A stretch of 64,000 bases of DNA. Source: Nesterenkonia natronophila (GTDB lineage: Bacteria > Actinomycetota > Actinomycetes > Actinomycetales > Micrococcaceae). The DNA lies in NCBI RefSeq assembly GCF_003595215.1, contig NZ_QYZP01000002.1, positions 784,601 through 848,600 of the forward strand, written 5' to 3'. The stretch's first letter is position 1. Each line of letters opens with the position of its first letter. This document shows positions 34,546 to 43,314 of this stretch, piece after piece. The notes beneath the pieces were generated by a model, which worked only from the letters and a program-made list of their open reading frames with translations, was not told where the DNA came from and did not search any database. The position numbers were made by a program, and so were the translations under genes.

Positions 34546-35823
34546 TCAGCGGGCGTGGACTTCGAGCATCTCGTCCCACCGGGTGGTGTAGCGCGGGCTC
34601 ATCATCTCACGGCGCATCTCCCACTCGGCTGCTGAGCGTAGGCCTCCACGGCCGATGCCGATGGAGTCCGTCCCGGATCTCTCCCGCACCCGCTGCAGCA
34701 GCGGACCGAGACCGCGGTCCTGCTGAGTTTCCGCGAAGAGGTCAAACGCGGGCTGGGCGCCGGATGGGGAGAGACCTGTGAGGGTGATTCCGGCCTTCGT
34801 ATACCGGGTGCCCTCAACGATGCGCGGCAGCAGAGCCTGGGCGGCGCGTGTCAGAAGAACAGGGTCGTTGCTCGGAGCCGGCAGCGACAGCGTCGCGGAG
34901 GGCGATTCCTGCTTCACCGCATTGAACCGGGAAGTCATGGCCCAGGATGTCAGTGTTTGGGCCACGGTATCGCGCGAGTTCAATCGGGTGCACGCCCGCT
35001 GTGCATAACTGGCCAGCACCTGTGCCATAGTCTCCCGTGTGCTCACTGGGGTGGAGAACGATCTGCTGAAGACCAGGGAGTCACGGAACTCGCGCTCTTC
35101 TTCAAGCTGGATGCATGGTTGGCCGCGCAGTTCCAGCACTGTGCGCATAATGGTGACCCCGAACCTCCGGCGCATTTCCTGTGCGTCAGCGTCGCGAAGT
35201 GCTGCGGCAGTGTCCACCCCGACAGCAGCCAACTTCTTTGAAGTGCGCGGGCCCACGCCCCAAACCTGCTGGACCGGCAGTCGGTTCATCACCCACTCGA
35301 GGTAGCCTCGGTCGAGATCGTCCCAGACACAGACGCCGCGCATCTCAGGAACACGCTTCGCTGCTAGGTTGGCCAGCTTGGCAAGAGTCTTGGTCCGCCC
35401 CAGCCCGATCCCCACCGGCAGGCTCAGCCGGTCAGCAATGTTCCGCCGGAGTTCTCGCGCCCACACTCCGGCTCGTTGCAGGGGACCACCGAATGCGGCG
35501 AAGGCTTCGTCGATACTGTACTTCTCCACCTCGTGCGAGTGTTCTCCGATGATCTGCAGAAAGCGGTGGCTCATGTCTCCGTAGAGTTCGTAGTTGCTGG
35601 ACCGAGCTATGATGCCGCGCTCCCTAGCGGTGGGAGCCAGTTTGAACCAGGGTGTACCTACGTCGATGCCCAGCCTCTTGGCTTCGGAGCTCATGGCCAC
35701 AGCGCAGCCATCGTTGTTCGACAGCACGACCACCGGTCGACCGGCCAACGGGGGGTCGAAAGCCCGCTCGCAGCTGACGTAGAAGCTGTTGACGTCGACC
35801 AACGCCAGAAGATTCCCGCTCAT
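34546..35823 (-). CDS. umuC: DNA polymerase V catalytic subunit-like Y-family polymerase
   Basis: The 425-residue protein has the Y-family catalytic residues in [20 protein letters not shown] (first Asp and the steric gate Tyr region) and [10 protein letters not shown] (Asp-Glu pair). It also has [15 protein letters not shown], the helix-hairpin-helix [21 protein letters not shown] and a DUF4113-like C-terminus. It performs error-prone translesion synthesis with UmuD. The start [10 protein letters not shown] at 35823 gives an ATGA overlap with the umuD stop; an ATG at 35841 would overlap by 22 bp. It should be SOS-induced from the umuD promoter. Confidence 0.92.
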   Translation of the reverse strand: MSGNLLALVDVNSFYVSCERAFDPPLAGRPVVVLSNNDGCAVAMSSEAKRLGIDVGTPWFKLAPTARERGIIARSSNYELYGDMSHRFLQIIGEHSHEVEKYSIDEAFAAFGGPLQRAGVWARELRRNIADRLSLPVGIGLGRTKTLAKLANLAAKRVPEMRGVCVWDDLDRGYLEWVMNRLPVQQVWGVGPRTSKKLAAVGVDTAAALRDADAQEMRRRFGVTIMRTVLELRGQPCIQLEEEREFRDSLVFSRSFSTPVSTRETMAQVLASYAQRACTRLNSRDTVAQTLTSWAMTSRFNAVKQESPSATLSLPAPSNDPVLLTRAAQALLPRIVEGTRYTKAGITLTGLSPSGAQPAFDLFAETQQDRGLGPLLQRVRERSGTDSIGIGRGGLRSAAEWEMRREMMSPRYTTRWDEMLEVHAR

Positions 35824-36251
35824 CGAAGACTGTGCAGGCACATGTACGCCACACCCCAGATCGACAGCTCCGAAAGCTCCGGCACGTCAATGTCCGGATA
35901 GTCCGGATTTGCCGCGGCCAGCACCACCCCCGTCCCGGTCAGACGCAATCGCTTGACGGTGAACTGGCCATCCAGCACCGCGATCACGACATCTCCGTCT
36001 CTGGGTCTGGTGCCCTTGTGGATCAAGAGCTGATCACCATCGCTGATGCCGGCTTCGAGCATGGAGTCCCCGCTCACCCGGGCAATGAAGGTTGCTGGGG
36101 GATCGTAGACCAAATGATCCTGCAGATTGATGCTCTCGTGCACGAAGTCCAGGGCGGGGGATGGAAAGCCAGCCTGCACCGAAGTGGGCAGCACGGGCAC
36201 CTCCAGAGAGGGTCCCCTCACCGGAACGGCACGAAGGTCACAGATGCTCAC
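35820..36251 (-). CDS. umuD: UmuD-like LexA-family autoprotease
   Basis: From the GTG at 36251 the product is 143 residues. It has the Ala-Gly cleavage site at A27-G28 (VQAGFPSP), nucleophile S63 in VSGDSM and general base K100 in FTVKRL, matching UmuD length and spacing. After RecA-stimulated self-cleavage it activates UmuC. The open frame runs to 36320, but a LexA box at 36266-36281 lies in that part, so the shorter GTG start, with a short or absent leader, is preferred. It is co-translated with umuC. Confidence 0.88.
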   Translation of the reverse strand: MSICDLRAVPVRGPSLEVPVLPTSVQAGFPSPALDFVHESINLQDHLVYDPPATFIARVSGDSMLEAGISDGDQLLIHKGTRPRDGDVVIAVLDGQFTVKRLRLTGTGVVLAAANPDYPDIDVPELSELSIWGVAYMCLHSLR

Positions 36252-36265
36252 TAAGCCAGTATGAG

Positions 36266-36281
36266 TCGAACATACATTCGA
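36266..36281. promoter_or_regulatory. LexA-binding SOS box upstream of umuDC
   Basis: tcgaacatacattcga is a near-perfect copy of the Gram-positive/actinobacterial SOS box TCGAAC-N4-GTTCGA, with one mismatch in the right arm. It ends 14 bp before the proposed umuD GTG, a repressing position over a promoter. It is also close to the lctP stop at 36322, which it is unlikely to affect. Confidence 0.8.
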
Positions 36282-36321
36282 ACGCAAGGGGTAGTTGCTG
36301 AGGGCGAGCGTGTCCAGCATC

Positions 36322-38127
36322 TCAAGCCTGCGGGGGTACCTGCATCTTGGGAGAATCGCCCCGGCGCACGGCCCAGAAGCCGAGGCCTACGAGACCAGCG
36401 ATCAGCAGGAGCAGCCCTCCGGTGCCGATGTTCAGGCCGAAGCCATGGATCGCCAGGAAAGCAACCGATCCGGCGGCAATGCAGTAGTAGAGGGTGATCC
36501 ACACCGTCTTGCGCATGATGTCACCCTCCCGGTTGAAGAGCCCGACCGTCGCGGAGGCCGCCACAATATTGTGGATGGCAATCGGGTTACCGCCGGCGCC
36601 GCCCGCCGCCTGCGCTGCGACCACCGTCTCCGGACTGACACCGATCGTGTCCGCCGTCGACCACTGGAACTGAGCGAAGGTCAAATTGGCCAACGTGTTG
36701 GACCCGGCGACGAAGGCGCCCACAGCGCCGATGAACGGAGCGAAGAACGGCCACGTGTCACCGGCGACGTTCGCCACGCCCTGGGCGAGAACCACCGGCA
36801 TGGACTCCAAGCCGGATTCGTTGATGCCGGACTGGATGAGCACTCTGACCATGGGCACGGCGAACAGCAGGGCGACTGCAGTCGCGGCGATCTGTTTGCC
36901 AGAAACCTTCCACGTGGTAGCGATCTGCCTGCCGCTCATCCGGTAGATGAGGTAGGAGATCACCGAGACGAAGATCAGGACGAAACCGGGGGAGTAGAAC
37001 AAGTCCACATTCGCCTCGATGCCTTCCACGCCCAAGATGTCAGTGAACGCAAGGCGCGTGACTCCGGGGGTGGTGAGGAACTCTGTGACCGGCTCGATGA
37101 GGCGGGTCAGCACCAGCAGGGCCGCGAGGATCACATAGGGAGACCAGGCGCGGACCATCGTCATCTTTGGGGCCTCACCGCTCTCTTTGACATCGCCTGG
37201 GGCGATCCGGCCCATCCAACGCTCTTCCCACGTGGCACGTGGCCCGAAGTCGAAGTTCTCCTTAGGCATCAGGAAGCCCTTTGAGGAGGTGAACATCACC
37301 AGGGTGAGGCCGACCAGCCCGCCGATCAGCGAAGGGAACTCGGGGCCGAGGAGGTAGGCCACAGTCACCGAAGGGATCGTCATAGCGAGAGAGGCGTAGA
37401 TTGCGAACGGCCATACCTTCAGGCCCAGCGCGAAGTTTCGCTTCTCACCGAAGAACCCGGTGAGCAGACAAACCAGAATCAGGGGTATGAGGATGCCCAC
37501 GGCCATGTGGATCAGCGCCGTCTGGAAGCCGATATTGGCGACGTACTCGGAATAGTCCATCCCAAGTCCATCGATGCGTTCTGGTACTCCTGGCAGGGTT
37601 TCACCCAGACCGTTGCCGATACCGACGAGGATGGGGGTGCCCACCGCGCCGAAGCTCACCGGGGTGGATTGGATGATCAGACCCACGGCCACCGCTGCCA
37701 TAGCGGGAAAGCCCATCGCGAGCAGCAGGGGGGCCACGATCGCCGCGGGGGTGCCGAAGCCCGAGGCGCCCTCGATGAAGCTGCCGAAGAGCCAGCCAAT
37801 GATGATCGCTTGGATGCGCCGGTCCGGGGAGATGTAGTTAAAGCCTCCCTTGATGCGGTCCATGGCACCGGACAGAGTGACTGTGGAGAGCAGCAGCAGG
37901 GCTCCGAAGACGATGTACAGCAGAGTTCCGGCCACGATGAGGCCCTCTATAGAAGCCGCCGCCAGTGCCGTGGGCTCCATCTCCCACACGAGCCAGGCGA
38001 TGACCAAGGCCACCACGTAGCTGAGCGGCATTGCGTATTTCGCAGGCCACCTAAAACCCGCTAAGAGGATCCCTGCCAGAAGAATAGGTGCGATGGCCAA
38101 GATGCCGAGGAGCGCCAAGTTATCCAC
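36322..38127 (-). CDS. lctP: L-lactate permease (LctP family)
   Basis: A 601-residue transporter with about 13 helices. It has the LctP signatures [33 protein letters not shown] and [25 protein letters not shown], and it ends in a hydrophobic hairpin. LctP proteins import lactate and glycolate with protons. It follows the cytochrome b gene on the same strand after 120 bp that contain a CRP-like palindrome, so it may have its own promoter. Its position next to glcD-glcG-etfBA-cytb implies supply of the 2-hydroxyacid substrate. Confidence 0.92.
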   Translation of the reverse strand: MDNLALLGILAIAPILLAGILLAGFRWPAKYAMPLSYVVALVIAWLVWEMEPTALAAASIEGLIVAGTLLYIVFGALLLLSTVTLSGAMDRIKGGFNYISPDRRIQAIIIGWLFGSFIEGASGFGTPAAIVAPLLLAMGFPAMAAVAVGLIIQSTPVSFGAVGTPILVGIGNGLGETLPGVPERIDGLGMDYSEYVANIGFQTALIHMAVGILIPLILVCLLTGFFGEKRNFALGLKVWPFAIYASLAMTIPSVTVAYLLGPEFPSLIGGLVGLTLVMFTSSKGFLMPKENFDFGPRATWEERWMGRIAPGDVKESGEAPKMTMVRAWSPYVILAALLVLTRLIEPVTEFLTTPGVTRLAFTDILGVEGIEANVDLFYSPGFVLIFVSVISYLIYRMSGRQIATTWKVSGKQIAATAVALLFAVPMVRVLIQSGINESGLESMPVVLAQGVANVAGDTWPFFAPFIGAVGAFVAGSNTLANLTFAQFQWSTADTIGVSPETVVAAQAAGGAGGNPIAIHNIVAASATVGLFNREGDIMRKTVWITLYYCIAAGSVAFLAIHGFGLNIGTGGLLLLIAGLVGLGFWAVRRGDSPKMQVPPQA

Positions 38128-38197
38128 CCTGATAACGTCCTTTCAATGGGCGAGTTTATTGTGCGGCCGAACTGCGCGTGCACATCACAACCACGAG

Positions 38198-38213
38198 TGT
38201 GACACACCACACA
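38198..38213. promoter_or_regulatory. CRP/GlxR-like palindrome upstream of lctP
   Basis: On the minus strand this reads TGTGT-N6-TCACA, one mismatch from the TGTGA-N6-TCACA consensus of CRP/FNR-family regulators such as GlxR. It is centred ~78 bp before the lctP start and 42 bp after the cytochrome b stop, a position suitable for activation of a separate lctP promoter. The regulator gene is not in the window. Confidence 0.4.
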
Positions 38214-38247
38214 ATCATTCAGGGAAGAATTTTCGCATTGCGGACTC

Positions 38248-39558
38248 TTAGCGTCCTACCCTTCCGAAAAGGCTGGCCAGCGGCGCGACGATCACGGGTC
38301 GGGTAGCCAGCGCCGCGCCGATGATGACCACCAGGGACAGCACAAACAGCCAAAATCCAGCCCAATTGGTGGCGTCTTGGCCGGTATAGATTTGATTGAG
38401 ATTTCGCAATGCACCGGTGGCGAAGACGAGAATCACATGTAAGAGGATGAACGTCGTGAAATAGATCATGACCGGAAAATGCACTGCACGCGCCCATTCG
38501 ACTGGAAACGCCTTATTCAGGTTGTGCTTATCGTCAGGCCAAAGCCCGGACATTCGCACTCCGGTGGCGATCGCCAGAGGCGCAGCAACAAAAATTGTGA
38601 AGAAGTACGCCAACTCCTGTGCACTGTTGTAGTGGGCCCAGTCACCGGCGGTGGGCCAATCCAGTGAGACATACTGCAACGCCGCGGAGACCGCATTGGG
38701 AAAGACCTCCCAACTGGTGGGTACCACTCGGGACCAGTAGCCGGTCACTGCGAGAAGGACCACGAATACCACTCCGTTGAGGACCCAGAGAAGGTCCAGC
38801 GCATTATGTGTCCAGATGGTGAGGCTGATTCGGCGCTTCCTGCCCCACTTGGGGGTCCAGTAGGCCTCCGGTTTGGTCTCACGCCGAATTTGAATGCCGG
38901 TCTTGATGATCAGCACCATCAGGAATGCATTGAAGAAGTGCGCCCAATTCAGCCACCACGGATAGCCACCCGGGGCGTCGGGCTGCTCGTACTGGCCCGG
39001 GTAGCGGCTGAGGAAGCTGCGTCCGGTGTCGGTGCCTAGGAACCATTGCACAGTGAGAACCAGAACTGCCGCCAGAATAATGACGCCGCCGATGCCCGCG
39101 GCAGCCCATACGGGGATTCTGCTGCGTCTGCGTGGCGGCGTGCCGGGTCGCTCGGTCGGCGGGGTCTCAGTACGGGTCCGCTCCGCAGTCGAGGCGGCGG
39201 GCTCTGGTGCCGCCGAGGCACCTGGTTCAGAGCGGGGCTCGGGAGTCGAGGCCTGGCTGGGTGATGGGCCGCTGCCCAGTCCGGCACGGCGACGCGGAGC
39301 CGCTGACGCAGTGGGGGCTGGTGGCTCCGAACTCTTCGTCTCCGGGGCATTCGGCGTTGCGGTACTCGGCTCAGCGGCATTCGAAGACGGAGCATCGGCC
39401 GTGCGCGGGAGCCCGCCGCGGCGTCGTGCCGGAGCTGAGGATTCGTCCTGCGGCACCTCAACCTCTGTCGGTGTCGGTGTCGGTGTCGGTGCAGACGCTG
39501 GCGCTTCTGCCTCGGTTCTCGGGAGGCCACGCCTGCGGCGCCCAGAGTCTCCGCTCAC
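38248..39558 (-). CDS. Cytochrome b/b6-domain membrane protein with repeated RRRxGLPR motifs
   Basis: The 436-residue protein has two parts. Residues 1-148 are disordered and rich in Pro, Ala, Thr and Ser, with RRRRGLPRT at 7-15, RRRGGLPRT at 45-53 and RRRAGLG at 89-95. Residues 149-436 hold five or six helices of a formate-dehydrogenase-gamma/b-type cytochrome fold; H207, H251, H360 and H374 sit in helices and are the likely haem ligands. It should pass electrons to the quinone pool. Its ATG overlaps the etfA stop by 4 nt, so it is part of the glcD-glcG-etfBA operon and a candidate membrane acceptor for the ETF. Confidence 0.82.
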   Translation of the reverse strand: MSGDSGRRRRGLPRTEAEAPASAPTPTPTPTEVEVPQDESSAPARRRGGLPRTADAPSSNAAEPSTATPNAPETKSSEPPAPTASAAPRRRAGLGSGPSPSQASTPEPRSEPGASAAPEPAASTAERTRTETPPTERPGTPPRRRSRIPVWAAAGIGGVIILAAVLVLTVQWFLGTDTGRSFLSRYPGQYEQPDAPGGYPWWLNWAHFFNAFLMVLIIKTGIQIRRETKPEAYWTPKWGRKRRISLTIWTHNALDLLWVLNGVVFVVLLAVTGYWSRVVPTSWEVFPNAVSAALQYVSLDWPTAGDWAHYNSAQELAYFFTIFVAAPLAIATGVRMSGLWPDDKHNLNKAFPVEWARAVHFPVMIYFTTFILLHVILVFATGALRNLNQIYTGQDATNWAGFWLFVLSLVVIIGAALATRPVIVAPLASLFGRVGR

Positions 39559-40532
39559 GAATTCTGGCCCTTGAGCGTTTCGATCAGCTGCGGCACCACC
39601 TCAAAAACATCACCGACGATTCCCATGTCGGCGATGTCGAAGATCGGCGCCTCAGGGTCCTTATTGATGGCCACCACGGTCTTGGCTGTCTGCATGCCGG
39701 CCAAGTGCTGCACGGCACCAGAGATTCCCAACGCAATGTAGAGGTCTGGGGCCACTGTCACCCCGGTCTGGCCCACCTGGAGTGAATGCGGTGCATAGCC
39801 GGCGTCCACAGCTGCTCGTGAAGCACCGAGACCTGCTCCGAGCGCGTCGGCCAATTGCTCCGCCAGGGCGAAGCCCTCCGCGGACCCCAACCCCCGTCCG
39901 CCGGAAACCACTGTGGGTGCCCCGCGGAGATCCGGGCGAGTCGAGGCCTCAGCCGAAGCCGAGAATTCCGTGATCGATGCAGCATGAGGGGACAGTTCGC
40001 CGAGCTCCACCCGATGAATCTCAGGTGTCACGGCCTGGCCCCGGTGGTCCACCGCACCCTCCCGCAGTGTGACGATGAGAGTTCCGTGAGTGGTGGCTGA
40101 TTCAGTGGTAAAAGTCGAACCGTATACCGAGTGATGGGCGACGATGCCTTCCTCGTCGCGATGGACTCCCACCACATCGGCAGCGATTGCGCTGTGTGTG
40201 CGCACCGAGAGCCTGGCTGCGAGGTCCCGTCCGTCGATGTCGTTGGGCACAAGGACCGCCTCGGGGCTGACGCTTTCCCATGCGGTGGTGAAGACATTCA
40301 CCGTGGGTTCCGTCAACGTAGTGCCCACCGCCTCGTGCTCTGCCACGTACACGGTGGCAGCACCAAGCTCACCTGCCGATTCTGCAGCGGCCTGGGACAC
40401 ACCGGGTGTGGTGACGATGACGCCCACGGGGGTGCCGAGCTGAGCCGCCGCCCCCAGCAGCTCAGCTGCCGATCCCATCAGCTCGCCGGAGGGGAGGACG
40501 GGAAGGTAGGTCAGAATTTTTTGTTCAGCCAT
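39555..40532 (-). CDS. etfA: Electron transfer flavoprotein alpha subunit
   Basis: A 325-residue EtfA. Domain I begins KILTYLPVLPSGELMGSAAELLGAA. Domain II holds the FAD site VVSGGRGLGSAEGFALAEQLADALGAGLGASRAAVDAG, HSLQVGQTGVTVAPDLYIALGISGAVQHLAGM and IVAINKDPEAPIFDIADMGIVGD. It carries electrons between flavin dehydrogenases and a membrane acceptor. It starts 3 bp after etfB and overlaps the cytochrome b gene. No ETF-quinone oxidoreductase or acyl-CoA dehydrogenase gene is close by; its partners here are a GlcD-type oxidase and a cytochrome b. Confidence 0.93.
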   Translation of the reverse strand: MAEQKILTYLPVLPSGELMGSAAELLGAAAQLGTPVGVIVTTPGVSQAAAESAGELGAATVYVAEHEAVGTTLTEPTVNVFTTAWESVSPEAVLVPNDIDGRDLAARLSVRTHSAIAADVVGVHRDEEGIVAHHSVYGSTFTTESATTHGTLIVTLREGAVDHRGQAVTPEIHRVELGELSPHAASITEFSASAEASTRPDLRGAPTVVSGGRGLGSAEGFALAEQLADALGAGLGASRAAVDAGYAPHSLQVGQTGVTVAPDLYIALGISGAVQHLAGMQTAKTVVAINKDPEAPIFDIADMGIVGDVFEVVPQLIETLKGQNS

Positions 40533-40535
40533 GTC

Positions 40536-41309
40536 TCACACCAGCTTCTTTTCAGTGAGGTACTCCGCCAGCTTCTTGCCGGCGTCACCCTCGTCATTGA
40601 TCTTTTCTCCTGCTGTGCGGGCCGGCGATTCCGTCACCGACAGCATGATCGAACGTGGGACGTCTGCGGCCGGATCAATTCCCAGATCGGCCAAGGTGTA
40701 GGTTTCCAGCGGCTTCTTCTTCGCAGCCATGATTCCCTTGAATCCCGGGAACCTGGCGTCGGGCAGCCGTTCGGTGACCGAGACCACCGCGGGAAGCTGG
40801 GCCTCCACGGTGAGGGTTCCGCCGTAGGACTCGCGTTGCCCGGTGACCGTGGAGTCGGTGATGGCCAGTGTGTCCAGGCTCGTGGCATGGGCTGCGCCCA
40901 TCCGCTCCGCGATCATGGTGGGTATCACGCCACCAGTGCCGTCGGAGGACACATCCCCTGAGATCACCAGGTCACAGCCGATGCGTTGCAGCACCGCGGC
41001 CAGCACCTCCGCGCTCAGTGTCATATCTGCACCGGAAAGTTCCGGGTCCAGCACGTGGTGGGCGGAGTCGGCTCCCATCGCCAAGGTCTTGCGCAACGTG
41101 GCCTCCGCCGATTCTGGCCCCATAGTGACTAGGGCAACTTCGACGCCCTCGGCCGATTCTGCATGAGAGACTGCGGCCTCGACCGCCCTGCTGGTGATTT
41201 CATCGAGCACCTTGTCACTGGCTTGGCGGTCCGCCAGCCCAGTGGTCAGGTTCAACCGGCGCTCGCCGTAGCTGTCGGGGACTTCTTTTACCAGGACAGC
41301 AATTCTCAT
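40536..41309 (-). CDS. etfB: Electron transfer flavoprotein beta subunit
   Basis: A 257-residue EtfB beginning RIAVLVKEVPDSYGERRLNL. It has TLRKTLAMGADSAHHVLD, the nucleotide-binding region VISGDVSSDGTGGVIPTMIAERMG and the recognition loop TVEAQLPAVVSVTERLPDARFPGFKGIMAAKKKP. It forms a heterodimer with EtfA. Its ATG overlaps the glcG stop by 4 nt. Whether the nucleotide site binds AMP (ordinary ETF) or FAD (bifurcating ETF) cannot be settled by eye. Confidence 0.93.
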   Translation of the reverse strand: MRIAVLVKEVPDSYGERRLNLTTGLADRQASDKVLDEITSRAVEAAVSHAESAEGVEVALVTMGPESAEATLRKTLAMGADSAHHVLDPELSGADMTLSAEVLAAVLQRIGCDLVISGDVSSDGTGGVIPTMIAERMGAAHATSLDTLAITDSTVTGQRESYGGTLTVEAQLPAVVSVTERLPDARFPGFKGIMAAKKKPLETYTLADLGIDPAADVPRSIMLSVTESPARTAGEKINDEGDAGKKLAEYLTEKKLV

Positions 41310-41737
41310 GCCGCACCTCCCACCGGTGCAGCTCCCAGCGCCTCGAGTACGGCATCGGCGACCTTTGCGTCCTCGGCGGGGGGCCCACCGGCCACACCCA
41401 GGCCGCCGACCACGACACCGTCGAACATCAGCGGCACGCCGCCGGGGATTCGGGTCAGCAGCCCTCCGGTGCCGTTTTCCATCGCGGTGGCGAGTTCGGC
41501 CGGCACCGCGGCGGAGGGCTTCCGGGTTGAGGCGGCTGTTTGGGCTTTGCGTCGGGAGGTCTCCACGCTGTGTGGGGTCATGCCATCAGCTCTGCCGTAG
41601 GCCACCAGCCCCAGCGCGGGGTCCACGACGGTTGCGCACAGCTTCAGACCGCGCTCAGCACCAATTTCAATTGTGTGCCTGACAGCTTCTGCGGCGGTGG
41701 TGTAGGTAACAGCGGGAATGGTCGTGTAGTCAGCCAT
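41306..41737 (-). CDS. GlcG/HbpS family haem-binding protein
   Basis: A 143-residue DUF336 (GlcG/HbpS) protein: TTAAEAVRHTIEIGAERGLKLCATVVDPALGLVAYGRADGM followed by SVETSRRKAQTAASTRKPSA and a Gly-rich stretch GGLLTRIPGGVPLMFDGVVVGGLGVAGG. Such proteins bind haem or small organics and accompany glycolate/lactate oxidase genes. There is no signal peptide. AAGGAG precedes its ATG, 10 bp after the GlcD-type gene, and it overlaps etfB. Its role with a flavoprotein and ETF is unknown. Confidence 0.85.
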   Translation of the reverse strand: MADYTTIPAVTYTTAAEAVRHTIEIGAERGLKLCATVVDPALGLVAYGRADGMTPHSVETSRRKAQTAASTRKPSAAVPAELATAMENGTGGLLTRIPGGVPLMFDGVVVGGLGVAGGPPAEDAKVADAVLEALGAAPVGGAA

Positions 41738-41747
41738 TTTCTCTCCT

Positions 41748-43127
41748 TCAGGACTTCAGCACGGCGGGGTCGAGGACCGCGCCGGGGTTCAGGACGTTCT
41801 GCGGGTCCAAAGCCATTTTGATGCGGTGGTTGAGGTCCAGAGCATCCTCGCCGATATACCCTGCCAGCCACGGCCGCTTGAGGCGACCGACCCCGTGTTC
41901 TCCCGTGATGGTACCCCCCAGCTCCACAGCAAGGTCCATCACCTCGCCGTAGGCGATGTGCGCGCGTTCCTTCTGGTCGAGATCGGCTGGGTCGAAGACC
42001 AGCAGGGGGTGGGTGTTGCCGTCCCCGGCGTGGGCGATCACCGCGATGACGATGTCGCGCCGTTGAGCGATCTGCTCAATTCCACGCACTAGGTCGCCCA
42101 ACTTCGGAAGCGGTACTCCCACGTCTTCCAGCAGCAGGGAGCCCTTCTGCTCCACGGCCGGTATCGCCATCCGGCGGGCCACCACAAAGGCTTCACCCTC
42201 GTCAGGATCAGTGGTCGAAAAGACTTCGTCGGCCTGATGCTCCTGACAGAGGGCCTCGATCTGGGCGATCTCCTTGGCTGCAAACTCGGCTGGTTCGTCG
42301 GACTGCACGACCAGCATGGCCGCAGCGTCTCGGTCTAACCCCATCCGGGTGGCATCTTCGACTGCATTGATGGTGGGGCGGTCCATGAACTCCAGCATGG
42401 ATGGCCGCATGGAGGATGAGATCGCAAGGATTGCCTCGGTGGACGCATCGAGTGACTTGAACGTGGCCACCAGAGTGGTTGGAGGCCGTTGTGCGGGAAT
42501 CAGTCGGAGGGTAATCTCGGTCACCACGCCCAGCGTGCCCTCCGAGCCGATGAACAGTTTCGTGAGGTCAAGCCCGGCCACGTCCTTCAGGCGAGGTCCG
42601 CCCAGTGCCACCGAACGTCCGTCAGCCAGCACTACGTTCAGACCGAGGACATAGTCTGTGGTCACCCCATACTTCACACAGCACAGGCCGCCGGCATTAG
42701 TGGCGATATTTCCTCCGATGGAGCAGAAGTCGTAGGAGGAAGGGTCCGGCGGGTACCACAGGCCGTGCTCGGCAGCAGCAGCCTTTACTTCAGAGTTGAA
42801 GGCGCCGGGCTGCACCACGGCGGTCCGCGTCAACGGGTCGACAGTGATCTCCCTCATCCGCTCCATAGACAGCACAATCCCGCCTTCGACCGCGGTCGAC
42901 CCCCCGGAGAGCCCCGAGCCGGCCCCGCGGGGCACTACCGCAATGCCGCGTTCGGCGGCGTACCGCACCACGGTCTGAACATCTGAGGTGGACTCTGCAC
43001 GGACCACGGCGAGCGGAGTCCCGGCGTCTGGGTCGTATGCGCGGTCCCAACGGTAGCTCTCCATAGTGGCCGGCTCCGTGATCACACGGCCTTCGGGGAG
43101 TGCGGAAACTAGTTCTTCACACGACAT
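41748..43127 (-). CDS. FAD-linked 2-hydroxyacid dehydrogenase (GlcD/D-lactate dehydrogenase type)
   Basis: The 459-residue VAO-fold flavoprotein has the FAD-binding PCMH domain (VVPRGAGSGLSGGSTAVEGGIVLSM, SIGGNIATNAGG, FIGSEGTLGVVTEITLRLIP) and a C-terminal FAD-oxidase domain with HAGDGNTHPLL and GEHGVGRLKRPWL. It likely oxidises D-lactate or glycolate. MSCEELVSAL at 43127 is chosen because AGGAG sits 8 nt upstream; the frame is open to 43226 without such a site. It heads the operon glcG-etfB-etfA-cytb, which suggests the ETF as electron acceptor. It is divergent from pheS. Confidence 0.9.
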   Translation of the reverse strand: MSCEELVSALPEGRVITEPATMESYRWDRAYDPDAGTPLAVVRAESTSDVQTVVRYAAERGIAVVPRGAGSGLSGGSTAVEGGIVLSMERMREITVDPLTRTAVVQPGAFNSEVKAAAAEHGLWYPPDPSSYDFCSIGGNIATNAGGLCCVKYGVTTDYVLGLNVVLADGRSVALGGPRLKDVAGLDLTKLFIGSEGTLGVVTEITLRLIPAQRPPTTLVATFKSLDASTEAILAISSSMRPSMLEFMDRPTINAVEDATRMGLDRDAAAMLVVQSDEPAEFAAKEIAQIEALCQEHQADEVFSTTDPDEGEAFVVARRMAIPAVEQKGSLLLEDVGVPLPKLGDLVRGIEQIAQRRDIVIAVIAHAGDGNTHPLLVFDPADLDQKERAHIAYGEVMDLAVELGGTITGEHGVGRLKRPWLAGYIGEDALDLNHRIKMALDPQNVLNPGAVLDPAVLKS

Positions 43128-43314
43128 ATCGGAGACTCCTCGCTCAGGTATTGGTGACAGCGGTGTGGCCCGCGACCGGGTTGCTGACGTGGTGTTTACG
43201 AAAGGTACCACCGTGCCCTGTGTCACAACGTCACCGAGTCTGCATACCGGACTTCATGGGCATAAACTGTCTGAGGATCTTTTCACCCCGAGTCTGACGG
43301 AACCACGGAGCACA

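Noticed and set aside
36295..37284. Long plus-strand open frame (329 codons) opposite lctP.
   Set aside because: It is a compositional shadow of the clearly conserved lactate permease and shows no domain.
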